DNA of 33,053 nucleotides from Mortierella sp. BCC40632 (GCA_011634665.1 WAEK01000049.1:1-33053); one strand, 5' to 3'; shown: positions 19,625 to 29,210, counted from the first letter of the stretch. Notes: generated by a model not told the origin, from the sequence alone. Program-made: numbers and translations.

Positions 19625-19847
19625 TATTTATATACTCTTTAGCAGGTTTATTTGTGATTAGCCATTTAATAATATCTACATCTAATCCAGGTAAATTTTT
19701 ATTATCATTATCTTCTAAATTTTCTATAGTTTCTTTTCTTAATGAAGGAAACACATGGTAATTACGAGATTGTGACTTGTTAAACGACCCATTACTAATT
19801 TTGAAATAGAAAGGGGGGGTGTTTGGATTATTTCTCCTTGTTAGCAT
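19605..19847 (-). other. Linker ORF between the nad3 3' fragment and a GIY-YIG gene
   Basis: 80 codons: NNPNTPPFYFKISNGSFN, SQSRNYHVFPSLRKET, LPGLDVDIIKWLITNK. It overlaps the end of the nad3 fragment in another frame. The first 30 nt align with the nad3-GIY junction at 22535-22565 (AAACACCCCCC in both). A C7 run near the start (19811-19818 on plus) could shift frames. No domain is recognised; it is best read as the linker of a former nad3-GIY fusion. Confidence 0.5.
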
Positions 19848-20064
19848 AATTTAAAGCACCTGATCGATATTCGTACAGAAAACCGATAGTCAGTACAACT
19901 AAAAAGAATAGTAGAACCCAAAAACCGTAATTTGCGATAGAATTCATCGATACCGCAGCCGGGAAAAGAAGTAACACTTCTAAATCGAAAATAAGGAAAA
20001 GTAGACCCACTAAATAAAAATGAACAGAGAATTTTTGCCGTGCTTGCAGAACAGGGGAAAAACC
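19828..20064 (-). pseudogene. nad3 3' half, second copy
   Basis: On minus from about 20064: GFSPVLQARQKFSVHFYLVG, LLFLIFDLEVLLLFPAAVSM, NSIANYGFWVLLFFLVVLTI, GFLYEYRSGALNYANKEK and a normal TAA at 19830. It is about 79 codons and nearly identical to residues 41-118 of the nad3 at 22553-22906. There is no 5' half: the sequence before GF is unrelated. It keeps the natural stop that the full-length copy has lost. Either it is the original 3' end displaced by the insertion, or an incoming duplicate. Confidence 0.92.
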
Positions 20065-20352
20065 TTTTATACTTAATAAGGATTACTTATATATCTTAAT
20101 TAGTAATTACTAGAATCTTTATTAAGCCCGGCCGGCGTTTGGCTCCACACAGTTAATATCTATTAATATAAACATTTAGAAGAAAGGCGGGACGGACCGG
20201 ATCGTAATTTAATATTTTTTCTAGGTTTTAATCGAAGAAAATCAACAGCTGACTGGGAAAGGAACTATGAGGGGCCCAGTGGGGTGTTAACTGATTTTAT
20301 AGCCAATTGACCTCAAACAAATTAAATACTGAGAATTAAAAAGTTTGATATA
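20065..20352. other. Spacer between a NUMOD1 tail and the nad3 3' fragment
   Basis: No ORF. Contains GC-richer short pieces (GCCCGGCCGGC at 20126-20136, GGGGCCCAGTGGGG near 20271) and GGTGTTAACTGATTTTA, shared with 5948. Confidence 0.4.
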
Positions 20353-20830
20353 TTAAGAAGGTGAATTATTGTTATTACTAGTATTATCTAAAGAATTATC
20401 ATTACTTAATAAATATATATCTTTAAAAGTTTTTTGACTTTTAAGATATCTTCTTATTGTACTAGGATTAACTTCAAAATATGATGCTGCAGTAATAATA
20501 GAAGGGAAAGTTTTTATTAATTTAATGCTCTCCTTATCTATTAAATACTGATAAACAGGGGTTAAAATAGATTTATTGATTCCTGAATCTTTAATATTAT
20601 AAATTTCTTGTTCAGGATTTTTATTAATACTTGTAATAAGAAACCATTCATTACCTAATAATATCCCAGAATCTACATATTTTTTAATAGTTTTTTTATC
20701 TAATTTAAAGTATAAAGCAGTTATATTTAATGAAGGAAAAGAATTAATTAATTCTTTTTTATCTTTAGACAATTGATAAATAGTTTTATTTAAGGAGTTT
20801 TTTTTTAGATTTAATTAATGCTTCTAAATA
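20353..20830 (-). pseudogene. Orphan NUMOD1-type DNA-binding tail of a GIY-YIG protein
   Basis: The open part (139 aa) has two helix-turn-helix repeats: INSFPSLNITALYFKLDKKT with IKKYVDSG near 10-40, and IKTFPSIITAASYFEVNPST with IRRYLKS near 80-115. The reading continues upstream, frameshifted, with YLEALIKSKK near 20820. There is no nuclease domain. It follows the atp6-like GIY-YIG gene but fits better as the tail of the nad3-fused GIY-YIG protein, which stops in its NUMOD3 region near 21940. Such tails give site specificity to the endonuclease. Confidence 0.7.
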
Positions 20831-20944
20831 ATCTGATCCTCCGTGTTCATTACAGGAGGGGGGGCCAGGGGATGTTAGACTAGGAGTCTAATATATAACA
20901 AGACTACAGCAATAGTATATTTAGAACCCCCCTACTATTTTTCC

Positions 20945-21907
20945 TTAATAATTAAGGTTGCTGATAAAATCCATTTGTTCTGAAATAGTTTATTATTTTT
21001 AACATATCTCATGATAGTTGTATGGTCAATTAAATTCCTCAGCGGCTTTCCTTGCTGAAGTAAAAGTATTAATAAGTGTTGAACCATCCGAAGAATAAAC
21101 ATAAATAGATGTACCTTTAGCTATACTTATTTTATCTAAAGTTTTAACAGAATGAGTTTTTCCAAACATTGGATTTTTCTCACCTGTTCTATCAATACCA
21201 TACATTGAATGATTCTCACCAGAATTAGCTTTACTAATTTTATCTTTCGCTTCGTTAGTATGTCGTGTTCCTAAGCGAGATCCTGCTACCTTTAAGATAT
21301 TATAAATATTTGGTTTAGTCTCCTTAAAAATGATATCAAGATAGTACTGTTCTCGTTCCAAAATTAGTTTACGGGCATCTTCTTTTGATAAATTAGAGAC
21401 ATCAACGTATTCAAGAATTGATAAAGAAAACATAGAAAGGCCATGGAGTAATAAAGCGTTATATATATAAGAATATGTATGACGACTTAAACTACTTTTA
21501 GAAAAATACATATTAAATCTATTAGATAAATCCATTGCAGAACCTATATAAATTTTCTCCGATTCTTTATGCTTCCACATATAAATACCAGTTTTCTGTT
21601 TAGAATCAACTAAAATTTTTAACTTGTCTGTTTCAGCATTTGAATATGTTATTATAGGAATAAAAGAATAAATAATAATAGAATCAGGATAAAGAAGATC
21701 AAAAAAGATATTATATGTAAAAAATATAAGAAAAATGAAAGCAAGGCCTTTAATCATATTGGCCGTTAATCGTAACCCTAAGCTATATGCTCTCGCCTTA
21801 TATGAAAAGAATTGAACAAATAAAATAACATAATAGTTGAAAATAAAAATTAGCATATATATAATAATAGAAATTGTACTTGTCATTATATATTTTACAA
21901 CGGACAT
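20945..21907 (-). CDS. GIY-YIG endonuclease with an atp6-like N-terminal segment
   Basis: Open frame 21907-21026 (293 aa). Residues 30-70 contain VQFFSYKARAYSLGLRLTAN then MIKG, clearly the conserved segment of ATP synthase subunit a (SYIARAISLGLRLGSN in other fungi). A hydrophobic stretch and the family leader IPIITYSNAETDK follow. Nuclease motifs: GIYMW, IYIGSAMDLSNR, EREQYYLDIIF. NUMOD3 repeats: GENHSMYGIDRTGEKNPMFG. The NUMOD1 tail starts in frame (SARKAAEEFN) and continues after a frameshift (TTIMRYVKNNKLFQNKW) to about 20945. The real atp6 is not in this window. It separates the nad3-fused GIY-YIG protein from its probable tail. Confidence 0.88.
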
Positions 21908-21934
21908 AGCCAGTTTAGATAATAATTTAGTAGA

Positions 21935-22552
21935 TCTTTAATTTGGATATCTCGCTATGCGTCCGTCCAAAAAAAGGGTTATTCTCGCCTAAAACAGATA
22001 AACTAATTTGAGCTCGTACTTCATCTGAATGTTGAACTTTACCATCAATTGAATATTTTAGATTATAGTAGGGTTTAAAACATAATAATTCTCACGATTA
22101 GCTAATTCTGCTATAGGCACTATCTCTAAGACTGCTATTTCAAAGGATTTCCAACCATGTTTATTAATTGCATTATAAAATAAAGGAACTGAAGAATTAC
22201 CAGAATTAATAGAATGAATAAAAGCCCATTTATGAGTTAGTAATCTTTTAGATAAAGAGACTGCGCTACCTACATAACATTTCCAAGGTTCTTTAATTAA
22301 TCTAAAAATATAAATTCCATTAATTTCCTTGAACTCATTAGAATAATTAATAGAATTACCATTCTCATCTAAACAATACCACTTAGAAACTGGTTTCAGA
22401 TTTAACCAGTAATCCTTAAGTAAACCATTATTTGATGCAGAACTAAAATTTCTAATATTATATTTACTATTTGTATTTATAAATATTGATTTATTATTCT
22501 TAGAAGACATATTATTATGAATAAAAGACTGAGCTGGGGGGTGTTTAGATTG
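21935..22552 (-). CDS. GIY-YIG extension fused in frame to nad3
   Basis: Continues nad3 through a Gln codon where TAA is expected. The linker (QSKHPPAQSFIHNN, then YNIRNFSSASNNG) is followed by FKEINGIYIFRL, KCYVGSAVSLSKRLLTHKW, FYNAINKHGWKSFEIAVLEI and RENYYVLNP, ending at 22058. All GIY-YIG landmarks are present. After a one-base change near 22062 the protein goes on (YYNLKYSIDGKVQHSDEVRA, GENNPFFGRTHSE) to about 21935, where the next GIY-YIG element begins. It would be translated as part of NAD3 and has to be removed or tolerated for complex I. RNFSSAS looks like a presequence cleavage site. Confidence 0.88.
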
Positions 22553-22906
22553 TTTTTCTTTGTTAGCGTAGTTAAGAGCTCCTGAGCAGTACTCATAAAT
22601 AAACCCGATTGTCAGTACAACTAAAAAGAATAAAAGAATCCAAAAACCGTAATTTGCGATAGAATTCATCGATACAGCAGCTGGGAAAAGAAGTAATACC
22701 TCTAAATCGAAAACTAGGAATAAAATCCCAACCAAGTAAAAGTGAATAGAGAATTTCTGTCTAGCTTGGTCGATCGGAGTGAACCCGCATTCGAAAGTAG
22801 TTAATTTTTCTTCGTTTGGTTTTGAAGCAGAGAAGAATAAATTAAGAACAAGAAGGGCAATTACAATTACCAGTACTAAAATAAAATAAAATAAAAATGA
22901 ATTCAT
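22553..22906 (-). CDS. nad3: NADH dehydrogenase subunit 3
   Basis: 118 codons from ATG at 22906 to NYANKEK, followed directly by CAA (Gln) instead of a stop. Contains the conserved ECGF loop (residues 39-42), the FDLEVLLLFP motif around 66-75 and three hydrophobic helices. NAD3 is a membrane-arm subunit of complex I whose ECGF-loop Cys takes part in the active/deactive switch. The ATG overlaps the last base of the nad2 stop (22906), a common fungal arrangement. The 3' half is repeated at 19828-20064. Confidence 0.95.
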
Positions 22907-24498
22907 TAGAAATAATATTGAGAGGTAGCTATAATGTGTATACTATTTAATATTGGTGTAGGGTAAATTATAAAGAAAGTAATAAATAAGGTTAATATTG
23001 CTATAATATAAGCTAATATAGGTGATAAATTATTATTTTCTGATATTGAAGAAATATTATTATTATCAGGTAAGAATAAAGTTTTAATAATTTGAAGATA
23101 ATAAACAGCACTAATTACACTAGAGATAACTATAACTAAACTTAAGAAATAGTTACCGTTCATTAAAGCTGAATTAATAACAAAATATTTAGCGAAGAAT
23201 CCTGCTAACGGTGGAATACCAGCCATAGAAAATAAAGATAACGCTAATGCAATACTAAGTGTAGGATTATGGTAGAATTGTCCTCGAAGTTGAGAAATAT
23301 ATTGAATAGGTGAATAAATAGATACAATATTATTTTTATCTAATGTATAGCCTAATAATATTAATATCAAGAAAGTATTTAAACTAGTTATAGTATATTG
23401 AGTAATATAGAATAACGTACTTTCTAAACCATTAACACTTTCATTTCCTAAAGCTAAAAGGATGAATCCAACATGCGAGATAGTACTATAAGCTAATAGT
23501 CGTTTTATTTTATATTGAGCTAATCCAGTAATAGAACCTAATAATAGTGATAATAAAGCAGATATCATTAATAAATTAGAGTTTAAAAGGAATTTATTCA
23601 TCATAAAAAAGACAATTATAGACAATTTAGGCATTATAGTTAACCAAGTTGTAACTATAGTAGGAACCCCGTCGTAAACATCAGGAGCCCAAGAGTGTAA
23701 TGGGGCAGCACTAATTTTGAATAGGAATCCCATAGTCAAGATTAAGGCACCTATAGCTAAATAATTATAAGAATTTTCTTCAAATGATTGACCAATAACA
23801 CTTTGTAAGATGTTTAATGATTCAAAATTAGTTAAACCTGTATAAGAATATATTAATGTAGAACCTAATAAAATAAAACAAGAAGAAAGACCACCAAGTA
23901 AAAAATATTTTAATCCTGCTGCTACTGCTGATTCTGAATTTCTATTCATAGTAGCTAATATGTATAAAGCAAAACTTTGTAATTCTATTGCTAAAAACAT
24001 AGTAATTAAATCAGAACTAGATATTAATGATGACATCCCTAATGTAGTGAATAAAATAATTAAAGGATAATCTTTCAATCCTAAATTATTATTAGTTTTA
24101 TTTGTAATTGATAAAACTTCTTTAACATTAGATGATAAGTTATCCCAATAATTCCATAAAGTTGCTGTTTTAATAGGATCTTTAATATTTTCTTCGGACC
24201 CTTGGCCCGAGAAAACTATTTTTGTATTAATTTCTTTCCCTTCAGGTACTAATAATAAAATTATACTTCCTATAATTAATATAAATATTTCTAGGCTTTG
24301 AGATAAAGATGATAGTTGAAATAACCCTCCTAATATTCCTATACCAGTTGATAATGGTATTACATATAACGTATTATATGATAATAAAGCACTGAATAGT
24401 AATATTAAAAGAGCTAATCTGTGAATTAAGATTGTTGATAAATAAAGAGAAGCTAATGGTATCGTCATTACTAGAGTTATAATTCCTAATAGTAACAT
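22906..24498 (-). CDS. nad2: NADH dehydrogenase subunit 2
   Basis: 530 aa, complete, no intron. Proton-pumping membrane subunit of complex I. The N-terminus MLLLGIITLVMTIPLAS is the segment copied before two GIY-YIG genes. Conserved antiporter-like landmarks: AIELQSFALYILA near 170, GLKYFLLGGLSSCFILLGST near 195, FLFKISAAPLHSWAPDVYDG near 260 (Lys in the central helix), YSTISHVGFILLALG near 336, and LALSLFSMAGIPPLAGFFAK near 418. Stop TAA at 22908-22906 overlaps nad3. ATG at 24498. Confidence 0.97.
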   Translation of the reverse strand: MLLLGIITLVMTIPLASLYLSTILIHRLALLILLFSALLSYNTLYVIPLSTGIGILGGLFQLSSLSQSLEIFILIIGSIILLLVPEGKEINTKIVFSGQGSEENIKDPIKTATLWNYWDNLSSNVKEVLSITNKTNNNLGLKDYPLIILFTTLGMSSLISSSDLITMFLAIELQSFALYILATMNRNSESAVAAGLKYFLLGGLSSCFILLGSTLIYSYTGLTNFESLNILQSVIGQSFEENSYNYLAIGALILTMGFLFKISAAPLHSWAPDVYDGVPTIVTTWLTIMPKLSIIVFFMMNKFLLNSNLLMISALLSLLLGSITGLAQYKIKRLLAYSTISHVGFILLALGNESVNGLESTLFYITQYTITSLNTFLILILLGYTLDKNNIVSIYSPIQYISQLRGQFYHNPTLSIALALSLFSMAGIPPLAGFFAKYFVINSALMNGNYFLSLVIVISSVISAVYYLQIIKTLFLPDNNNISSISENNNLSPILAYIIAILTLFITFFIIYPTPILNSIHIIATSQYYF

Positions 24499-24654
24499 TA
24501 TTATTTTAAATATTACTTATTCACCTTTTCTTCTTTATATCTATCTATTACTAAATATTTATCCCTATCATGAAGCTGAACCCTTAATATTTATCATATT
24601 CCTTTCTATTATTAATCGTAATTTTATTTCCTTTAATTTATACGCCCAGAGAGC

Positions 24655-24810
24655 CGAGTTATATTATGTAGCTGACTATTCGAAAGAATAGGGGAGATCG
24701 GCGTGAGATAAAAATAGAGGGAGCGGAAATAATTGATTAGAATTATGACTCTCCAAAAAATGATGTTTTTAAATTGGATTGTTAAATTGGTTCGAGTCCC
24801 CTCCCTCCCT
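24655..24810 (+). other. Structured region with tRNA-like 3' end
   Basis: A T-arm-like GGTTCGAGTCC is followed by CTCCCTCCCTA. GAAAGAATAGGG (24697-24708) pairs with CCCTATTCTTTC (24807-24818). A GAAA-capped hairpin CTATTCGAAAGAATAG and GCCGA/TCGGC pairing precede it. I could not build a full cloverleaf or name an anticodon. It could be a decayed tRNA or another small RNA. The rest of 24499-24824 shows nothing else. Confidence 0.35.
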
Positions 24811-24824
24811 ATTCTTTCATACCT

Positions 24825-25215
24825 TTAATTAGAGTAACGGGTAATCCTAAACAAAAATTAGATCTTAATTTTGTTACAAGATTAACGAATGCAGTGTTTC
24901 TAAATAGATCTTATAGTTCTGGTAGATTATCTAAGAATGAAAGAAATTCTTTTTCTATAAATCCTGATTTAGAACAAGTTCTTATTGGTTTATGTCTAGG
25001 TGATCTATGTATAACCAAACCGGGTAAAATCTAAGATTGCAATTCGCGCAAGGTTCAAATAATGAAGCTTATATTTTACATTTATATGATTTGTTTAAAG
25101 ATTATTGTGGTTCTGCTCCTAAACTTTATAAGGGTAAACTCCCTTGGGGTTTACCCCCCCCGGGGGGGAGGGTAAACTAGATAAAAGAACGCGCAGCCGG
25201 TTTAATATATTCTTG
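24825..25215 (+). pseudogene. LAGLIDADG_2 endonuclease, N-terminal half
   Basis: IRVTGNPKQKLDLNFVTRL, then FLNRSYSSGRLSKNERNSFS, INPDLEQVLIGLCLGDLCIT (first motif), a frameshift, then LQFAQGSNNEAYILHLYDLF, KDYCGSAPKLYKG and, after a GC-rich insertion, KLDKRT and AGLIYS. It stops where an inserted GIY-YIG element begins. The C-terminal half resumes at 26305. Matches 29297-29983 through the family landmarks. RSYSSG is another presequence-like motif. Confidence 0.8.
25132..25178. repeat. GC-rich hairpin with 9-nt target duplication
   Basis: GGGTAAACT at 25132-25140 and 25170-25178 flanks a 29-nt C/G-rich block. Without the block and one repeat, the coding sequence reads KGKLDKR as expected of the family. 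Confidence 0.8.
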
Positions 25216-25439
25216 TGAAAATCTCGGCAAACCTACTTTAAAATTATAACAGTATATTTCATATATAATAACAATAATAAATAATAATATGCTTGACTTT
25301 AATTTTTAATTGTGATTCAAGAAGAGTAATTGCTCAAGTCTACTACCCCCTTTATTATTATTATAACCATAAAGTGTGTCAAATAAATAAGTATACTATT
25401 AATCATCGGGCGGGAGAAGAATCGAACCAATTTAAAAAA

Positions 25440-26260
25440 TAATATTGTTTCAGTTATTATCTATTCTAATGCAGAAACTTGTAAGGATCAAATTCTAAAG
25501 GATAGTAAAGGAAAAGCAGGAGTATATCAGTGGAAACATAACGAATCTGGTAAAATCTATATTGGTTCTGCAATGGATTTATCTAAACGATTAAAAAATT
25601 ATTTTATTAAAAGTTATTTAAATCGTAATAAATCTATGCATATATATAACGCTCTTCTTTGTCATGGATATTCTGCATTTTCTCTAAATATTCTTGAGTA
25701 TAAAGATATTTCTAATTTATCTACAGAAGAAATTCGTAAATTGATTATTAAACGTGAGCAATATTATCTTGATTTGATCTTTTCGGAGGATGAACCAAAT
25801 ACTTATAATATACTTAAATTGCAGGTTCTTTGCTAGGTTTTAAACATGATGAAGAATCATTAGCGAAAAGATCTGGTGAAAATCATCCTTTATTTGGTAG
25901 AACTGGAGTCAATCATCCAAATTTTGGTAAAAGTCATAGTGAAGAAGCTAAAGCAATAATTAGTGAAGCCAATAAAGGAAAATCTCTTTCTGCTGAAACA
26001 CGTACTAAGATGAGCATAGCTAAATTAGGTGAGAATCATCCAAATTATGGTAAAAGTCATTCTGAAGAAACTAAAGTTTTAATTAGTGCTACACAAGGAA
26101 CTGCTATTTATCAATATGATTCCACGGTTCATTTGTAAATAGTTTTACTTCTGCTAGAAAAGCTGCATTACATTTTGAATGTTCTCAAAATACAATCTTG
26201 AGATATGCTCAAAATGGTCAAATATCTTTAAAGATAAATGGAAATTATCAACTTCCTTAA
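25440..26260 (+). pseudogene. GIY-YIG endonuclease inserted in the LAGLIDADG_2 gene
   Basis: Leader SVIIYSNAETCKDQILKDSK, then GVYQW, IYIGSAMDLSKRLKNY, YIYNALLCHGYSAFSLNILE and KREQYYLDLIF up to TYNILK. A one-base loss near 25817 (AAATTGCAGG) shifts the frame; AGSLLGFKHDEES, four or five NUMOD3 repeats (GENHPLFGRTG, VNHPNFGKSHS, GENHPNYGKSHS) and GTAIYQYDS follow. A second frame change near 26132 leads to NSFTSARKAALHFECSQNTI and GNYQLP with a stop at 26258. Member of the NAETDK family, on plus. The upstream 25216-25439 is AT-rich and unassigned. Confidence 0.85.
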
Positions 26261-26304
26261 TTACTAAGGATTAATACTAGAGGCGAAATAGTATTAGGAA
26301 GTCA

Positions 26305-26683
26305 GTTTAATTCTTCTATTAGATTTAAAACTTTGTCTTTACCTTGTTTTAGTAATAATTATGATTTATTCTATTACAATGGAGTTAAAAGAATTCCTTT
26401 GAATATAAATGAATTATTAACACCTGTTGGTTTGGCTTATTGGGCAATGGATGACGGCTGTAAGCATAATAGTGGTTTACATTTATGTACTGATTCTTAT
26501 ACTTTAACTGGAGTAGAATTATTAATTAAGGTTTTAAAAGAAAATTTTGATTTAAATTGTATTTATAATAAAAGAGGGAAAGATAGTTATAGAATCTATA
26601 TTAAGTCAGATTCGATGGATAAATTTAGATCTCTTGTTACACCATATTTTCATGAATCATTGATGTATAAATTAAGAGCTTAA
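26305..26683 (+). pseudogene. LAGLIDADG_2 endonuclease, C-terminal half
   Basis: SIRFKTLSLPCFSNNYDLFY, IPLNINELLTPVGLAYWAMD with the second acidic motif WAMDDG, then CTDSYTLTGVELLIKVLKEN, FDLNCIYN, DSYRIYIKSDSMDKF, and PYFHESLMYKLRA. It is the continuation of 24825-25215. The open frame alone lacks the first acidic motif. It ends 250 nt before rns. Confidence 0.85.
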
Positions 26684-26689
26684 ATATTA

Positions 26690-26930
26690 TACTATTAATT
26701 TAGTCTCTGGTAGGGGGCCTATAAATATATCAGCTAACTTTTTTATTCATATGACAATCATATGAACACCCCCCCCCTTCCAAATATTCTGGGTGGCTCC
26801 CCCCCCAAGAAACTAATAATATTATTGGGCTTTCTTCCCCCCTTGTATTAAATAAACTAGCTATATTCGATTATTGAATTAAATTAACTGGCTATATCCG
26901 ATTATCGTATATAATAAATAATTATTGTCA
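26690..26930 (+). promoter_or_regulatory. rns upstream region with a hairpin and a direct repeat
   Basis: TTCATATGACAATCATATGAA near 26742-26762 is a hairpin. C-rich blocks follow (26766-26845). Two copies of a 21-nt direct repeat, A-A-CT[A/G]GCTATAT[T/C]CGATTAT, lie at 26854-26874 and 26885-26905, about 30-60 nt before rns. A promoter or processing role is inference. Confidence 0.4.
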
Positions 26931-26934
26931 CCTC

Positions 26935-28435
26935 AAAAGGGTAAATATTGTAAGAGTTTGAATTTAGCTCGGAAGTAACGTTATCTAGAAGTTTCATACA
27001 TGCTAGTTGAATGAATATTATATATTCATAGCGACCAGGTGAGTAATAAATAGGAAGCTACACCACGGATAGGGTAAATCCCTTATATTGCTATTCCTCC
27101 GGGAATGGTAAAAAGGAAAGTTTTCACCGTGGGATGCGCCTATTTCAGATTAGGTAGTTGGTGGGGTAACAGCTTACCAAGCCTACGATCTGTAGCGAGT
27201 CTGAGAGGAGGGTTCGTCACAATGGCTCTGAAATAATAGCCATACCTAACAAAAAGGTCAGCAGTAAAGAATTTTGGACAATGATCGAAAGATTGATCCA
27301 GCTAACTAGAAGAGGAAAAGCATCTTTATGGTATACCTCTAAAATAGGGAGGATAATGACGTTACCTATTTATTAATCCCGACCAATCTCGTGCCAGCAG
27401 TCGCGGTAATACGAGAGGGGTTAACGTTCTTCAACATAAATGGGTCTAAAGCGTATGTAGGTTGTATTATCAAACAGTAGTTATAAAATTTCAATAGAAA
27501 AATTATAAAATGTAATTGAGATACTAGAGTGTAATTGAAGATAGAGGAATACTAGGAGTAAGGATGAAATCTTTTTATACTTGGTAGACACACTAAAGGC
27601 GAAGGCATCTATCTAATTAAACACTGACACTGAGATACTAAAGTATGGGGAGCAAAAAGGATTAGAGACCCTTGTAGTCCATACCCTAAACTATGAGTGG
27701 ATAAAATTGGTAATAAAATCAGTTTTAATGTGAAGACTATACCACTCCACCTGGGGAGTACTATCGCAAGATTGAAACCCAAAAGTATTGACGGTGCTGA
27801 AGACCAGCAGTGAAGCATGTTATTTAATTCGATAACCCACGCATAACCTTACCACTTCTTGCAATGTACTAATTATATTGGTAACACAGGCGTTGCATGG
27901 CTGTCGTCAGCTTGTATCGTAAGACGTTAGATTAATTTCGTTAACAAGCAAAACCCTTGTCTGTAATTATGAAAATTAAAATAAAAATTAATTTAAACTA
28001 CAGAAGTACTCGATTAATGTTGAGTTAATTAGGACTAAGACAAGCCTTCATGGCCCTTATGGAGTGGGCTATAGACGTGCCACAAAGACCTTTACAATAA
28101 GAAGCAAAAATTTATATTTGAGCTAATCTTTAAAAAAGGTTAATAAACGAATTATAATCTGCAACTCGATTATATGAAGTAGGAATTGCTAGTAATCCGG
28201 GATCAGGATTGCCCGGGTGAAACATAATATTCGGTGTGTACAAATCGCTCGTCACGCGGCGGAAATAGAATAACCCCAAGTAAATAAGGTTTAATTGTGT
28301 TTATAGTTTTATATATAGACAATCGTTTATATTTGATTATAAATATTTTTAAGATTATATTTATGCCTGTTATTCTATGACTGCTGTGAAGTCGAACCAC
28401 AGTTAGTGTAGTGGAAACTGCAGTGGAGTAGTAAT
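26935..28435 (+). rRNA. rns: Mitochondrial small-subunit ribosomal RNA
   Basis: Universal blocks appear in order: GAGTTTGAATTTAGCTCGG near 26950, the 530 loop GTGCCAGCAGTCGCGGTAAT at 27391, GGATTAGAGACCC at 27659, AAAGTATTGACGG near 27781, CGTTGCATGGCTGTCGTCAG at 27892, and TCGGTGTGTACAAATCGCTC near 28232. The 3' end helix region is GTAGTGGAAACTGCAGTGGA near 28408-28427. No intron interrupts it. About 1.5 kb, a usual length for fungi. It is the RNA of the mitoribosomal small subunit. Ends are estimated to within about 15 nt. No protein should be called inside it. Confidence 0.96.
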
Positions 28436-28533
28436 AAACCAGGGATTTAAAAATCCCCCTTTACTGTAACTAACTGAATCTCAAATAGAGGGGGCTATGA
28501 GAATAAGATATTATCCCTGGAAAACGTAAAATT
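28428..28533 (+). repeat. rns 3' flank structured element, copy 1
   Basis: Starts GTAGTAA at the rns end. Outer stem CCAGGGAT (28439-28446) pairs with ATCCCTGG (28513-28520); inner stem CCCCCT (28455-28460) pairs with AGGGGG (28489-28494). It ends 13 nt before the ATG of a LAGLIDADG relic. Copy 2 lies at 30062-30169 with a paired base change. Confidence 0.85.
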
Positions 28534-29050
28534 ATGATAAATAACTATAAATTAGCTTGGTTTATGACAGGATTTACTGAAGCAGAGGGTTGTTTCAATA
28601 TAAATATTTATAAAACTAAATCAGGTAAAAACAGCTAAATTAAGATTTTCAATTGCTATTATGGATAATGATATAGAATTACTAAAAGTAGTACAAAATT
28701 ACTTTAATTGTGGGATTATATCTAAGCCACGTACAAATGGAATGATTCATTTTACTGTTTCTAAAATATCAGATATAAATAATATAATTATACCACATTT
28801 TCAATCTTACCCTTTTAAGAGGTAATAAATTCCAAGATTTTGAATCTTGGTGTTTAGCTGCTGAGATTATAACATCAGGAAGTCATTTGACTTCGGACGG
28901 TATTACTAAACTAGCTGATTTATTTAAAAGTATGAATAAATCACGTATAATTATAGAAAATTATTTACCTTCACATTGTAATAAAAATAATGATAATTAT
29001 ATTCCTATTGATGGTAATTATATATCAGGATTTATAGCAGGTGGTATATA
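28534..29050 (+). pseudogene. LAGLIDADG_1 endonuclease relic
   Basis: ATG at 28534: NNYKLAWFMTGFTEAEGCFN is the first motif. A one-base change in AAAAA near 28627 shifts the frame; then LRFSIAIMDNDIELLKVVQN, FNCGIISKPRTNGMIHF and IPHFQSYPF. Another shift leads to CLAAEIITSGSHLTSDGITK, LFKSMNKSRIIIENYLP, GNYISGFIAGGI and a stop at the second motif. The type is that of free-standing or intron LAGLIDADG proteins with the IPHF..YPL landmark. Truncated and broken, so not active as written. Confidence 0.82.
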
Positions 29051-29136
29051 AATAGTTAATAGCGGGTAATTATTTATATTTATAATATAACAAGAGATTA
29101 ACCAGGTCAAAGACTGTTTTTCTTTAAAAAAAATAA

Positions 29137-29210
29137 TAAAAATAGTTTTATCTAAGTCATGTTTTTTAGCATGAAAAATAGTTTTATCTAAGTCATGTTT
29201 TTTTAGCATG
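29137..29210. repeat. Tandem repeat, two 36-37 nt units with a hairpin
   Basis: Two units of AATAGTTTTATCTAAGTCAT followed by GTTTTTTAGCATG. Each holds a CATG...CATG hairpin. The second unit has one more T. They lie between the LAGLIDADG relic and the LAGLIDADG_2 gene. Confidence 0.85.

Noticed and set aside
20855..20895. G-rich block and short hairpin as a mobile GC element
   Set aside because: No flanking direct repeat could be found.
26766..26845. C-rich blocks before rns as a G-quadruplex or replication origin
   Set aside because: Runs of C are present, but spacing and skew give no specific support; left unassigned.
27609..28400. Open frames on minus inside the rRNA gene
   Set aside because: They are antisense to conserved rns sequence, so they are chance frames.
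29018..29209. Open frame on minus of 63 codons
   Set aside because: It arises from the 36-37 nt tandem repeat read backwards.
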